A DNA stretch of 64,000 nucleotides, taken from positions 1 to 64,000 of the forward strand of contig JAKFXY010000004.1 of assembly GCA_021731165.1 (NCBI GenBank), written 5' to 3'. The translations under genes were made by a program, and so were the position numbers. Source of the stretch: Acidobacteriota bacterium. Lineage in GTDB: Bacteria > Acidobacteriota > Vicinamibacteria > Vicinamibacterales > UBA2999. Within the stretch, counting starts at the first letter, position 1. The number at the start of each line of letters is the position of its first letter. This document shows, piece by piece, positions 35,294-43,221 of this stretch. Under the pieces are notes generated by a model. It searched no databases. It was given only the letters and a program-made list of their open reading frames with translations, and had not been told where the DNA came from.

Positions 35294-36112
35294 ATGTCCG
35301 AACCGCTGCGCACCGATTCCGTCCAGGCGCCGGGTCCTTCCGGCGCCGCCGATCGTGCCGCTCGCGTTGAGCAGTTTCTGCTCTCCGGCCTCGACTGCTA
35401 TTTCGCCGGCCAGTACGAACAAGCCATCAATGTCTGGACGCGCGTGGTGTTTCTCGATCGAGGGCATGGCCGCGCTCGTGCGTATATCGCGCGCGCCCGC
35501 GCGGCGATGGCTGAGCGGCAGCGGGAATCCGAGGAGGTACTTCACAGAGGCGTCGCGGCGTACGACGAGGGCGACATCGCCGCCGCCCGCGACTTGCTGA
35601 CCAAGGCGGTCGAGGATGGGGGGACGGCGGACGAGGCCATGGTGTTCCTCGAGCGGCTGAATCGCGTGACGGCTGTTCGCTCTGTTCGGGAGACCGCCCC
35701 GCTGCCGTCGAACCGTCCGCCGGGCGCGCCTGAGAAGCTGGCTCGGCGCCAGCGCCCGTCGATCTTGCTGTGGTTCATCGCGGCTATTGTCGTCGGCGGA
35801 GTCGCGTTGGGGGCGGCACCGGTGCTCTCGTGGCTGATGGATTTCCCAGCCGCTGCGGGTGCGCCCGGGCTGCAGGAGGCCAAGCCGGAGCCGTTGCCGA
35901 TTGTCCGGACGTCCGATGCCTTGCTGGCCCGCGCCCGCGCCCTTCACGCTGGTGGGCATCTCCGAGATGCACTGGGCTTGCTCGATCGCATCGACATCGG
36001 CGATCCGATTCGAGGGGAAGCCGACCGAGTACGCGCCGACATTCAACGCGATCTACTTGCCACGGCGACGCCGCAGCCGCTCGTGCCACCTAGGGGGGAG
36101 CCCGGTCGATGA
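35294..36112 (+). CDS. TPR-like membrane protein
   Basis: 272 aa. Helical repeats at residues about 25-120 (DCYFAGQYEQAINVWTRVVFLD; GVAAYDEGDIAAARDLLTKAVE) are tetratricopeptide-like; one membrane helix (ILLWFIAAIVVGGVALGAAPVL) follows, then a third repeat-like segment (ARALHAGGHLRDALGLLDRI). The family is not named. First gene of an operon; its stop overlaps the next start (ATGA). A scaffold or complex-assembly role is likely but not shown. Confidence 0.8.
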   Translation: MSEPLRTDSVQAPGPSGAADRAARVEQFLLSGLDCYFAGQYEQAINVWTRVVFLDRGHGRARAYIARARAAMAERQRESEEVLHRGVAAYDEGDIAAARDLLTKAVEDGGTADEAMVFLERLNRVTAVRSVRETAPLPSNRPPGAPEKLARRQRPSILLWFIAAIVVGGVALGAAPVLSWLMDFPAAAGAPGLQEAKPEPLPIVRTSDALLARARALHAGGHLRDALGLLDRIDIGDPIRGEADRVRADIQRDLLATATPQPLVPPRGEPGR

Positions 36113-37185
36113 AGTGTCCCAAGTGTGACTACCTGGGATTTGAAACTGGTGACCGGTGCAAGAATTGCGGCTATAACTTCTCGCTCATCCCCCCCCACGC
36201 GCCACCATCGTCGGACCCGACGACACTGCCGGAACCTGATGTGTTCCTGCAGGATCTCGACAGACCTGAAGGGATCGGGTCAGGCACCGAGGTCTGGCTT
36301 GATCGCGTGGACGAGACGCTCCCGCCCATAGACATCGGCGCTATTCAACCGCATTCGGATGTGGCCGTCCTTCCGGACCTGTCGATGTTGTCTCCAACAT
36401 CCGGGGCGCCTGCGATGGTGAGGCCGGGGACGTCGCGCCGCGAGATTGGAAGTGCCGGGCCCACCCGCGCCGAGCGCCTGACGGCGCACCAGACGCCCGT
36501 AGTCGCGTTGCCCCTCTTCGGGCAAGGTTCTGAGGGGGATCAGGAGCCTCTGATCAAGGTGCCGCGCGCTCCACGCCCGCCGCTGTCGGTTCGCCGTACG
36601 CCCGATACGCCGCGGCTCCGCGCCGTGGCGAAGCCACAGTTGCCGAGGTCGCAACCCCGGCACGAATCGGAACCCGAACCATCCTTTCCTGAGCTGGCGA
36701 TCACCCCGGCGGATGGCGAACCACCGGCGATGGAGAGTCCAGCTTCTCGCGGGTTGGCGCTGGGTGCAGGGACAGTGGAACCGGGCTCCGCGGCTCGCCG
36801 ACTCGCTGCGGCCGCGATCGACGTCGCCATTCTGCTGATGATCGATGCGGCGGTCGTTTACTTCACTCTGCGCATGGCGGCACTCACGACCGGAGACTGG
36901 GCTCTGTTGCCCAGACTCCCGCTGGCGACGTTTCTCGTGCTGATCGCGCTCGCGTACCTCTGCGCTTTTACCGCCATCGGAGGCCAGACCATCGGCAAGA
37001 TGGCCGTTCGCATTCGAGTCGTCACAGACGGCGAACCGGTTCCGGCCGCTGGACAGGCGGTACGGCGGACGCTCGCGGCGGTCCTCACGGCGGCGACGTG
37101 CGGCCTCGGCTATCTGCCGGGGCTCTTCGGCGATCGCCGTGCGCTTCACGACCGCCTGGCACGCACCCGCGTCGTGTCGGCCTGA
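36109..37185 (+). CDS. Zinc-ribbon RDD family membrane protein
   Basis: 358 aa. N-terminal zinc ribbon MKCPKCDYLGFETGDRCKNCGY (two C-x2-C pairs), then about 190 residues of Pro/Glu/Arg-rich disordered linker, then an RDD domain (about 225-355) with three hydrophobic helices and the conserved RRLAAAAIDVAILL, GQTIGKMAVRIRVV and RALHDRLARTRVV segments. RDD proteins are membrane-embedded and of poorly known function, some ion transporters. Translationally coupled to the TPR gene. The zinc ribbon plus RDD pairing is uncommon but recurs in related bacteria. Confidence 0.86.
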   Translation: MKCPKCDYLGFETGDRCKNCGYNFSLIPPHAPPSSDPTTLPEPDVFLQDLDRPEGIGSGTEVWLDRVDETLPPIDIGAIQPHSDVAVLPDLSMLSPTSGAPAMVRPGTSRREIGSAGPTRAERLTAHQTPVVALPLFGQGSEGDQEPLIKVPRAPRPPLSVRRTPDTPRLRAVAKPQLPRSQPRHESEPEPSFPELAITPADGEPPAMESPASRGLALGAGTVEPGSAARRLAAAAIDVAILLMIDAAVVYFTLRMAALTTGDWALLPRLPLATFLVLIALAYLCAFTAIGGQTIGKMAVRIRVVTDGEPVPAAGQAVRRTLAAVLTAATCGLGYLPGLFGDRRALHDRLARTRVVSA

Positions 37186-37207
37186 CTCGGCATCCCGGCA
37201 CACCGTC

Positions 37208-37672
37208 ATGAATCGAATCGGGCTGTTCATCGCCACGTGCGGGTACATTGGTTACGTACCGGTTGCGCCGGGGACCTTCGGCTCGGCAGCAGGTCTTGCC
37301 GTCTTCTATGCCGTCAGGGCCACCGGATCGGTGGAAGCGGAACTCGCCTTGATTGGCCTGCTCTTCGCGCTCGGCATCTGGAGCAGCAACGTGGCCGAAC
37401 GTCACTTCGGCGGTGTCGACCCCGGTCCGATCGTGCTGGATGAAGTCGTCGGCATGCTCATCACGCTCGCCCTGCTCCCGGTCAATGCCTACGGCGCCCT
37501 GACGGGTTTCGTGCTGTTCCGCATCCTCGACGTGTTCAAACCTTGGCCGGCAGGCCGGTTCGAGCGTCTGCCTGGCGGCCTGGGCGTCATGGCGGATGAC
37601 GGGATGGCCGCCCTCTACGGCAATCTTGTCATGCGCGCGCTCGTCGCCTTCTTTCCAGGCTGGCTCGCATGA
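37208..37672 (+). CDS. pgpA: Phosphatidylglycerophosphatase A
   Basis: 154 aa membrane enzyme, normal length. Removes the phosphate from phosphatidylglycerophosphate to give phosphatidylglycerol. Seen: GYVPVAPGTFGSAAGL, PGPIVLDEVVGMLITL (DE metal-binding motif) and LFRILDVFKPWPAGRFE with ADDGMAALYGNL. ATG at 37208 gives the normal start (NRIGLFIATCGYIGY). Its stop overlaps cinA in ATGA. With plsY and gpsA downstream, this forms a phospholipid-synthesis neighbourhood. Confidence 0.95.
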   Translation: MNRIGLFIATCGYIGYVPVAPGTFGSAAGLAVFYAVRATGSVEAELALIGLLFALGIWSSNVAERHFGGVDPGPIVLDEVVGMLITLALLPVNAYGALTGFVLFRILDVFKPWPAGRFERLPGGLGVMADDGMAALYGNLVMRALVAFFPGWLA

Positions 37673-38931
37673 GGCCGCTCTCGCGAGCGGCCATTCTTGC
37701 CGTCGGCAGCGAGCTGCTCACCCCGTTTCGCACGGACACCAACTCGCTGCACATCACGGCGCAGCTCAACCGGCTGGGCGTGGACGTGATGTTCAAGAGT
37801 GTCGTGGGCGACGATCGAGATGAGCTCCTGCATGCCGTCCGGGCGGCGCTCGATCGTGTGGATCTCCTGGTCTGCTGTGGCGGTCTTGGGCCTACCGACG
37901 ATGACGTCACGCGTGATGTCGTAGCGAAAGCGCTCGGGCGAGACGTGCGCGAGGACCTTGGCATGACCGAGCGCATTCGAGCGCGGTACGTGGCGCGGGG
38001 CTTCGCGATGCCGATGCCGGAGATCAATCGGCGGCAAGCGATGGTGCCGACTGGTGCGCGCGTGATCGAGAATAGGTATGGGAGCGCTCCTGGCTTATGG
38101 CTGGAGGAGGGAGACCGCGTCGTGCTCCTGCTGCCAGGTCCTCCAGGGGAGCTCGGGCCGATGCTGGCAGCCGTGGTGGACAGCCTGCTCATGGAGCGTG
38201 TGTCCGGAACGGCGATCGTACGTCGCAGCATCAAGATGACGGGACGGATCGAATCACGGACCGAGGAGCAACTTCGGCCGTTGTACACGGAGTGGAGCTC
38301 GGCCGCCGTGCCTGTCTCTGCGACGATCCTGGCGGCGCTCGGACAGATCGAGCTGCACCTGTCCGCCCGCGGCCCTGCGGCCGCGGCATCCGAGGCGGCG
38401 CTGTCGGCCGCCGTTCGGCAAGTGGTCGCCGTGCTCGGCGGTGACGTGTTCAGCACGGAGGGGCACGAACTCGAAAGAGTGCTGGGTGATCTGCTCGTGG
38501 CGCGAGCACTGCGCATCGCGGTGGCCGAGTCCTGCACAGGGGGACTCATTGCGTCACGACTCACCGACGTCCCCGGCAGTTCCCGGTATCTCGAGCGCGG
38601 TGTGGTGGCATACAGCAACGAAGCGAAGACCGAGTTGCTCGGCGTGAACGCCGACATCATCGCGGAGCACGGTGCGGTGAGCGAGCCGGTGGCGCTCGCC
38701 ATGGCCAATGGCATCCGGTCCCGCGCCCGCGTTGATGTCGGTGTTGGTGTGACGGGCATCGCGGGGCCAGACGGCGGGACACCAGAGAAGCCGGTGGGCA
38801 CCGTTGTCGTGGCGGCCGCGACGGCAGACTGGAGCCGCTCGCGCGTGTTCCACTTTGCCGGGGATCGGGCGCAGGTGAAGTTCCAGGCGTCCCAAGCCGC
38901 GCTCGACATGGTCCGTCGTATGCTGTCGTAG
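37669..38931 (+). CDS. cinA: CinA family nicotinamide-nucleotide amidohydrolase
   Basis: 420 aa, two-domain form. The N-terminal molybdopterin-binding-like domain (AAILAVGSELLTPFRTDTNS, VCCGGLGPTDDDVTRDVVA) and the C-terminal deamidase domain from about residue 265 (VAESCTGGLIASRLTDVPGS, the Ser-Thr motif; VGVGVTGIAGPDGGTPEKPVG) are both complete. The enzyme converts nicotinamide mononucleotide to nicotinic acid mononucleotide and is linked to competence in some species. The stop is TAG at 38929; plsY continues in the same frame a few codons later. Confidence 0.96.
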   Translation: MRPLSRAAILAVGSELLTPFRTDTNSLHITAQLNRLGVDVMFKSVVGDDRDELLHAVRAALDRVDLLVCCGGLGPTDDDVTRDVVAKALGRDVREDLGMTERIRARYVARGFAMPMPEINRRQAMVPTGARVIENRYGSAPGLWLEEGDRVVLLLPGPPGELGPMLAAVVDSLLMERVSGTAIVRRSIKMTGRIESRTEEQLRPLYTEWSSAAVPVSATILAALGQIELHLSARGPAAAASEAALSAAVRQVVAVLGGDVFSTEGHELERVLGDLLVARALRIAVAESCTGGLIASRLTDVPGSSRYLERGVVAYSNEAKTELLGVNADIIAEHGAVSEPVALAMANGIRSRARVDVGVGVTGIAGPDGGTPEKPVGTVVVAAATADWSRSRVFHFAGDRAQVKFQASQAALDMVRRMLS

Positions 38932-38940
38932 AGGCGAATT

Positions 38941-39531
38941 CTGGAAGAGACCCTCGCTGTCACGCTCGCCTATGTCGTCGGTTCCGTACCGTTTGCCTTC
39001 TTGCTGGCTCGGCGTCGCGGTGTCGATCTGCGCAGTGCGGGCAGTGGCAATATCGGGGCGACGAATGTGCTTCGGACAGCCGGTGTCAGAAGTGCCGTGG
39101 TCGCGATGTGCCTGGACGCTCTGAAAGGACTGTTGGCTGTACTCGTGGCCCAGCGATTGACGTCGGGGCCGGCGACACCCGTGGCCGCGGGATTGGCGTC
39201 GGTCATCGGCCATATCTATCCCGTATGGCTGGGGTTCCGTGGTGGGAAGGGAGTCGCCACGGCGGCAGGCGTCTTTGCCGTCTTGGCCCCGACTGCGCTG
39301 GCGGTCGCCAGTGCCGTGTTTGTCGCGGGCGTATGGACCACCCGTTACATCTCAGCGGGGTCCGTGGCTGGCGCCACCGCGCTTGCGGTGACTGCCGCGG
39401 CCAGCGGCGCGGAGCCGGCCGTGGTGGTCGGTTCCATTGTCGCGGCGCTCATCATCGTCCATCGCCACCGCGCGAACCTTGCACGGCTTCTCTCCGGCAC
39501 GGAGCGCCGGGTAGGGCAGCGGCTGTTCTAG
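38941..39531 (+). CDS. plsY: Glycerol-3-phosphate acyltransferase PlsY (non-ATG start)
   Basis: 196 aa from CTG at 38941. PlsY acylates glycerol-3-phosphate using acyl-phosphate, the first phospholipid step. Seen: AYVVGSVPFAFLLARRRGVDL, GSGNIGATNVLRTAG (family motif), GFRGGKGVATAAG (glycine loop) and RHRANLARLLSGTERR. About five helices. No ATG, GTG or TTG exists between the cinA stop and the conserved AYVVGS segment; candidates are ATT (38938) or CTG (38941), each behind GAGG (38931-38934). The first TTG (39001) would remove the first helix. It lies in cinA's reading frame, three codons after that stop. Confidence 0.93.
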   Translation: MEETLAVTLAYVVGSVPFAFLLARRRGVDLRSAGSGNIGATNVLRTAGVRSAVVAMCLDALKGLLAVLVAQRLTSGPATPVAAGLASVIGHIYPVWLGFRGGKGVATAAGVFAVLAPTALAVASAVFVAGVWTTRYISAGSVAGATALAVTAAASGAEPAVVVGSIVAALIIVHRHRANLARLLSGTERRVGQRLF

Positions 39532-39566
39532 GCGTGCCATGAAGGGGCGCCCTGCTGGAGGTCGTT

Positions 39567-40562
39567 ATTCGTAAGGTCGCCGTACTTGGTTCGGGAGGCT
39601 GGGGTACCGCGCTCGCCGTGCACCTCGCGCGAACCGGCCATGACGCCGTGCTTTGGGGAAGGGATCCCGTCCTGGTCGCCGACATGCGTGCCCGGCGGGC
39701 GAATGCCGTGTACCTGCCGGGCATCACGTTTCCCGATCGGCTGCGCGTGACGGCGGACATGGTCGAGGCGACGAACGGTACTGAGATTCTCGTATCCGCC
39801 GTCCCGTCGCACGGTACGCGTGGCGTGCTGAGGAGCGCGGCGCCGTACGTTCGTCCTGGCACGGTCGTCGTGAGCGCCACCAAGGGGCTCGAGCAGGACA
39901 CGCTGTACCGGGTATCCGAAATTATCGAACAGGAACTCGGGGGCGTGCGGATTGGAGTGCTCTCCGGTCCGAGCTTCGCGCTAGAGATGGCGCGCGAGCT
40001 GCCGACGGCCGTGTCGATTGCCTCAACTGACGCCGGCGTCGTCGAGATTGTGCAGGAGGATTTCCGCGCGCCATCGTTTCGTCTCTATGGCACGACTGAC
40101 GTCGTTGGCGTCGAGATCGGAGGCGCGCTGAAGAACGTAATTGCCATTGCCGCCGGCGTCACCGAGGGCCTTGGACTCGGACATAACGCGCTGGCCGGTC
40201 TCATCACGCGTGGACTCGCCGAGATCGCGCGCCTGGCGTTCGCGGCCGGGGCTCAGCGTGAAACATTGGCCGGACTGACCGGGCTTGGCGACCTCGTGCT
40301 GACCTGCACGGGGTCACTCAGTCGAAACCGGCACGTTGGTGTCGAGTTGGCGCGCGGCCGTTCGCTGCGAGACATCCTTGCGGGGATGAAGATGGTGGCA
40401 GAGGGCGTGAGGACCACGGATGCCGCGCTGGCCCTCGGCGCCAGGCACGGCGTGGAACTGCCCATTACCGGTCAAGTGGCGGAATTGCTCGCAGGTCGAA
40501 AGGACGCCAGGACGGCGCTGTACGATTTGATGCTGCGGCCGCAGCGTGCCGAAGTTGGGTAG
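39567..40562 (+). CDS. gpsA: Glycerol-3-phosphate dehydrogenase [NAD(P)+] (ATT start)
   Basis: 331 aa from ATT at 39567. Makes sn-glycerol-3-phosphate from dihydroxyacetone phosphate for lipid synthesis. The Rossmann motif VAVLGSGGWGTALA lies at the very N-terminus, upstream of the first GTG (39618), so translation must start earlier. ATT at 39567 aligns with the family's Met, with GGAGG five bases ahead. Other motifs: SATKGLEQ, LSGPSFALEMARELPTAV, GGALKNVIAIAAGVTEGLGLGHNA and GLGDLVLTCTGSLSRN. An out-of-frame ATG at 39539 would need a one- or two-base shift to reach it. Works with plsY just upstream. Confidence 0.94.
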   Translation: MRKVAVLGSGGWGTALAVHLARTGHDAVLWGRDPVLVADMRARRANAVYLPGITFPDRLRVTADMVEATNGTEILVSAVPSHGTRGVLRSAAPYVRPGTVVVSATKGLEQDTLYRVSEIIEQELGGVRIGVLSGPSFALEMARELPTAVSIASTDAGVVEIVQEDFRAPSFRLYGTTDVVGVEIGGALKNVIAIAAGVTEGLGLGHNALAGLITRGLAEIARLAFAAGAQRETLAGLTGLGDLVLTCTGSLSRNRHVGVELARGRSLRDILAGMKMVAEGVRTTDAALALGARHGVELPITGQVAELLAGRKDARTALYDLMLRPQRAEVG

Positions 40563-40605
40563 CGAATGCAGGTGGTGAATGGTCCTGGCAAGAGGCCGGC
40601 GTTTC

Positions 40606-40627
40606 GGGATCTGGGGTTTGGGAATTG
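40606..40627. repeat. Heptanucleotide island at the ftsY start
   Basis: GGGATCT, GGGGTTT, GGGAATT, then G: a seven-base period running into the TTG start codon of ftsY. It provides the only G-rich stretch before that start, so it may act as, or replace, the ribosome site. Confidence 0.45.
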
Positions 40628-41548
40628 AGTGTTCTGGATCGACTTCGTAACAGCCTGAACCGCACGAAGCAGCAGATCGTCGGCCGGTTTGAAAGCCTCA
40701 TCCATCAAGCGGACTCCGAAGAGCGCCGGAGCAGACCGGTTGACGTCGATACGATTGAGGCGCTCGAGGAGCTGCTGCTTTCGGCTGATATCGGCGTTGC
40801 CGCAACGAGACAGATTGTCACTGCCGTTCAGGGCCGGGCGCGGACGGGTGAGAGCCTGCGCGAATTGGTGCAATCAGAGATCCGCCGGATCTTTGATGCC
40901 GTCGAGACACGCCCCGCCGTGACCCTTCACCCGAATGTCACGCTCATTGTCGGTGTGAACGGAACCGGGAAGACGACGACGATTGGGAAACTCGCGAATC
41001 TGCTGAAGAAGTCGGGACAACGTCCCCTCGTCTGCGCGGCGGACACGTTTCGCGCGGCGGCTGTCGAGCAACTCGAGATCTGGGCGACGCGCGCCAACGT
41101 TGAGATCGTGCGGGCGAAGGACGGTGCCGACCCGGCTGCCGTGGTGTTCGAGGCCATTCAGACTGGGAAGGCGAAAGGCTGTGACCCGATTCTGGTGGAC
41201 ACCGCCGGCCGGTTGCACAACCGCGTGAATCTGATGAACGAGCTCGACAAGATCCGCCGCGTGGCAGCCAAGGCCATGGAAGGAGCGCCGCACGATGTTC
41301 TCCTCGTCCTGGACGCCACGGTCGGCCAGAACGGCGTCCAGCAGGCGCGTGAGTTCACGAACGTAGCCGGCGTGACCGGCATCGTTCTGACAAAGCTAGA
41401 CGGCACTGCAAAGGGCGGGGTCGCGGTAGCCATCGCGCACGATCTCAAGCTGCCAATCCGCTATGTCGGTGTGGGCGAGGGAATCGACGACCTTATCCCA
41501 TTCTCCGCCGCTGACTACGTGGACGCGCTCTTCGAGGAGAAGGGGTAG
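40625..41548 (+). CDS. ftsY: Signal recognition particle receptor FtsY
   Basis: 307 aa. SRP GTPase that docks ribosome-SRP complexes at the membrane. An N domain (about 1-90) without a long acidic A domain, then the G domain: VGVNGTGKTTTIGKLA (G1), DTFRAAAVEQLEIWA, VDTAGRLHNRVNLMNEL (G3), TKLDGTAKGG (G4) and GVGEGIDDLIPF. Start is TTG at 40625 (MSVLDRLRNSLNRT). Last gene before the riboflavin genes; ribD begins five bases after its stop. ffh, its partner, is 3 kb downstream. Confidence 0.96.
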   Translation: MSVLDRLRNSLNRTKQQIVGRFESLIHQADSEERRSRPVDVDTIEALEELLLSADIGVAATRQIVTAVQGRARTGESLRELVQSEIRRIFDAVETRPAVTLHPNVTLIVGVNGTGKTTTIGKLANLLKKSGQRPLVCAADTFRAAAVEQLEIWATRANVEIVRAKDGADPAAVVFEAIQTGKAKGCDPILVDTAGRLHNRVNLMNELDKIRRVAAKAMEGAPHDVLLVLDATVGQNGVQQAREFTNVAGVTGIVLTKLDGTAKGGVAVAIAHDLKLPIRYVGVGEGIDDLIPFSAADYVDALFEEKG

Positions 41549-41552
41549 CGCC

Positions 41553-42641
41553 GTGGGCGACGATGCGCGGTGGATGCGGCGTGCGCTGCTCCATGCGCGG
41601 CGTGGCCTTGGCAGGACGACGCCCAACCCCGTGGTTGGCGCGTGCATCGTGACGGCCGAGGGCGTGGTGGTTGCTGATGGCACGCATGAGCGGGCAGGGG
41701 CCGCGCATGCCGAGATCAATGCACTGACCAGGGCCGGAGAGCAGGCGCGCGGCGCCACTATGTACTGCACTCTCGAGCCCTGTGCCCATGTCGGGCGCAC
41801 GGGTCCCTGCGCGGATCGCATTATCGCCGCCGGCATCCGTCGCGTGGTCGCGGCGATGGAGGATCCGTTCGAGCTGGTCAGTGGGCGCGGATTCGCGGCA
41901 CTCCGCGACGGTGGTGTCGAAGTGGTTGTTGGTGTCGAGCGAGCCGCGGCCACGCGTCTGAATCTTCCGTTCATGACGTCTGTCCTGAAGGAGCGCCCCT
42001 TTGTCATCCTGAAGGCGGCAACGACGCTGGACGGACGGATCACCGCTGCGCGTGGGCGTCGTACGCCGCTCACGTCCGTGCCGGCCCTGCGGCATGCCCA
42101 CTACGTACGGGCCCAAGTGGACGCCATCGCGGTAGGGTCGGAGACGGTCCTGGTGGATGATCCGCTGCTCACGGCGCGCGAGGTTTACCGAGAACGCCCG
42201 TTGACGCGGGTGATATTCGACCGTCGCCTTCGGACGGCGCCATCGGCCCGCCTCCTTTCCACCCTCGCCACCGGACCGGTGATAATAGTCACGTCCCCCG
42301 AAGCCGCACGGGCACAGGGGGGGCGCCGCAGCGCGCTCGAGCACGCGGGGGCCACGATACTGCTGGTCGGCGAGCGGAGCATCGGGAGCGCTCTGCGGAA
42401 GCTCGTCGGGTTTGGCATTCAGAGCGTGGTTCTTGAAGGGGGCGCGGGCGTGCACGGTGCGGCGTGGGACGAAGGCGTAGTGGACGCGGTCCACCTCTAC
42501 GTGGCGCCACTCACCGCGGGGCCCGCAGGCGTTCCATTCTTGGAGGGTCGGTCATTTTCAACTTCGGCGCTCGCGGATCTGTCGGTGACGCCGCTCGGTC
42601 CCGACGTACTGTTTGAAGGATATGTTCACGGGCCTCATTGA
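41553..42641 (+). CDS. ribD: Bifunctional riboflavin deaminase/reductase RibD
   Basis: 362 aa. N-terminal deaminase with the zinc site AAHAEINAL and CTLEPCAHVGRTGPCAD; C-terminal reductase from about 155 (VILKAATTLDGRI, AVGSETVLVDDPLLTAR, VVLEGGAGVHG). Catalyses two steps from the GTP cyclohydrolase product to the ribitylamino pyrimidine. GTG at 41553 is used, with GGAGAAGGGG upstream; an in-frame start at 41463 lies inside ftsY. It overlaps ribE by 20 bases. No FMN riboswitch precedes it. Confidence 0.95.
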   Translation: MGDDARWMRRALLHARRGLGRTTPNPVVGACIVTAEGVVVADGTHERAGAAHAEINALTRAGEQARGATMYCTLEPCAHVGRTGPCADRIIAAGIRRVVAAMEDPFELVSGRGFAALRDGGVEVVVGVERAAATRLNLPFMTSVLKERPFVILKAATTLDGRITAARGRRTPLTSVPALRHAHYVRAQVDAIAVGSETVLVDDPLLTAREVYRERPLTRVIFDRRLRTAPSARLLSTLATGPVIIVTSPEAARAQGGRRSALEHAGATILLVGERSIGSALRKLVGFGIQSVVLEGGAGVHGAAWDEGVVDAVHLYVAPLTAGPAGVPFLEGRSFSTSALADLSVTPLGPDVLFEGYVHGPH

Positions 42642-43221
42642 AACCGTCGGCCGCGTCAGCGGATTGAAGGCCATGGCGGCTGGACTCGAGCTTCGAGTGC
42701 GGACAGAGCTTGCCGCCGATCTGTTGCCCGGTGACAGCCTTGCGGTCAACGGTGTATGTCTGACGGCTACCGTTGCGCGGGATGGCGAGGTCCATGCCGA
42801 CGTCGGGCCGGAGACGGCGCGCATCACGACGCTGGGGGCGCTGCAGCTGGGTCAATCGGTGAACCTGGAACGGCCGATGCGTAGCGATGGCCGTTTTGGG
42901 GGTCATTTCGTGCAGGGCCACGTGGATGCGACCGGGCGGATCGAGAAGATCCGCGATGACGGCGACTCCCAGTGGGTGACAATCGGGCTTCATCCCTCGC
43001 TGGCTCCTTACGTGATTCAGAAAGGCTCCATCGCGGTGGACGGCATCAGCCTGACTGTCGCGGAGTTGGGTCACTCGCAGTTCGACGTGATGGTCGTGCC
43101 GTTCACCTGGACGCACACGAACCTGGCGACGCTTCACGTGGGCGATCGCGTCAACCTCGAGGCCGACATGGTTGGCAAATATGTGGCGCGGGCCGCAGAG
43201 CTCGCGATTCGGACGACGTGA
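42622..43221 (+). CDS. ribE: Riboflavin synthase alpha subunit
   Basis: 199 aa. Two lumazine-binding repeats: MFTGLIETVGRV with VNGVCLTATV, and GGHFVQGHVDATGRI with VDGISLTVAEL. Dismutates two 6,7-dimethyl-8-ribityllumazine molecules to riboflavin. The ATG at 42622 is at the invariant MFTG start; an in-frame TTG at 42613 would add three residues. Overlaps ribD and shares a base with ribBA (TGATG). Confidence 0.97.
   Translation: MFTGLIETVGRVSGLKAMAAGLELRVRTELAADLLPGDSLAVNGVCLTATVARDGEVHADVGPETARITTLGALQLGQSVNLERPMRSDGRFGGHFVQGHVDATGRIEKIRDDGDSQWVTIGLHPSLAPYVIQKGSIAVDGISLTVAELGHSQFDVMVVPFTWTHTNLATLHVGDRVNLEADMVGKYVARAAELAIRTT

Noticed and set aside
39539-39574. ATG at 39539 as the gpsA start
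   Set aside because: It opens a frame of only 11 codons that ends at TAA before the Rossmann motif; joining it to gpsA would need a frameshift.
41549-41552. FMN riboswitch before ribD
   Set aside because: ribD lies five bases behind ftsY; no leader exists to hold one.
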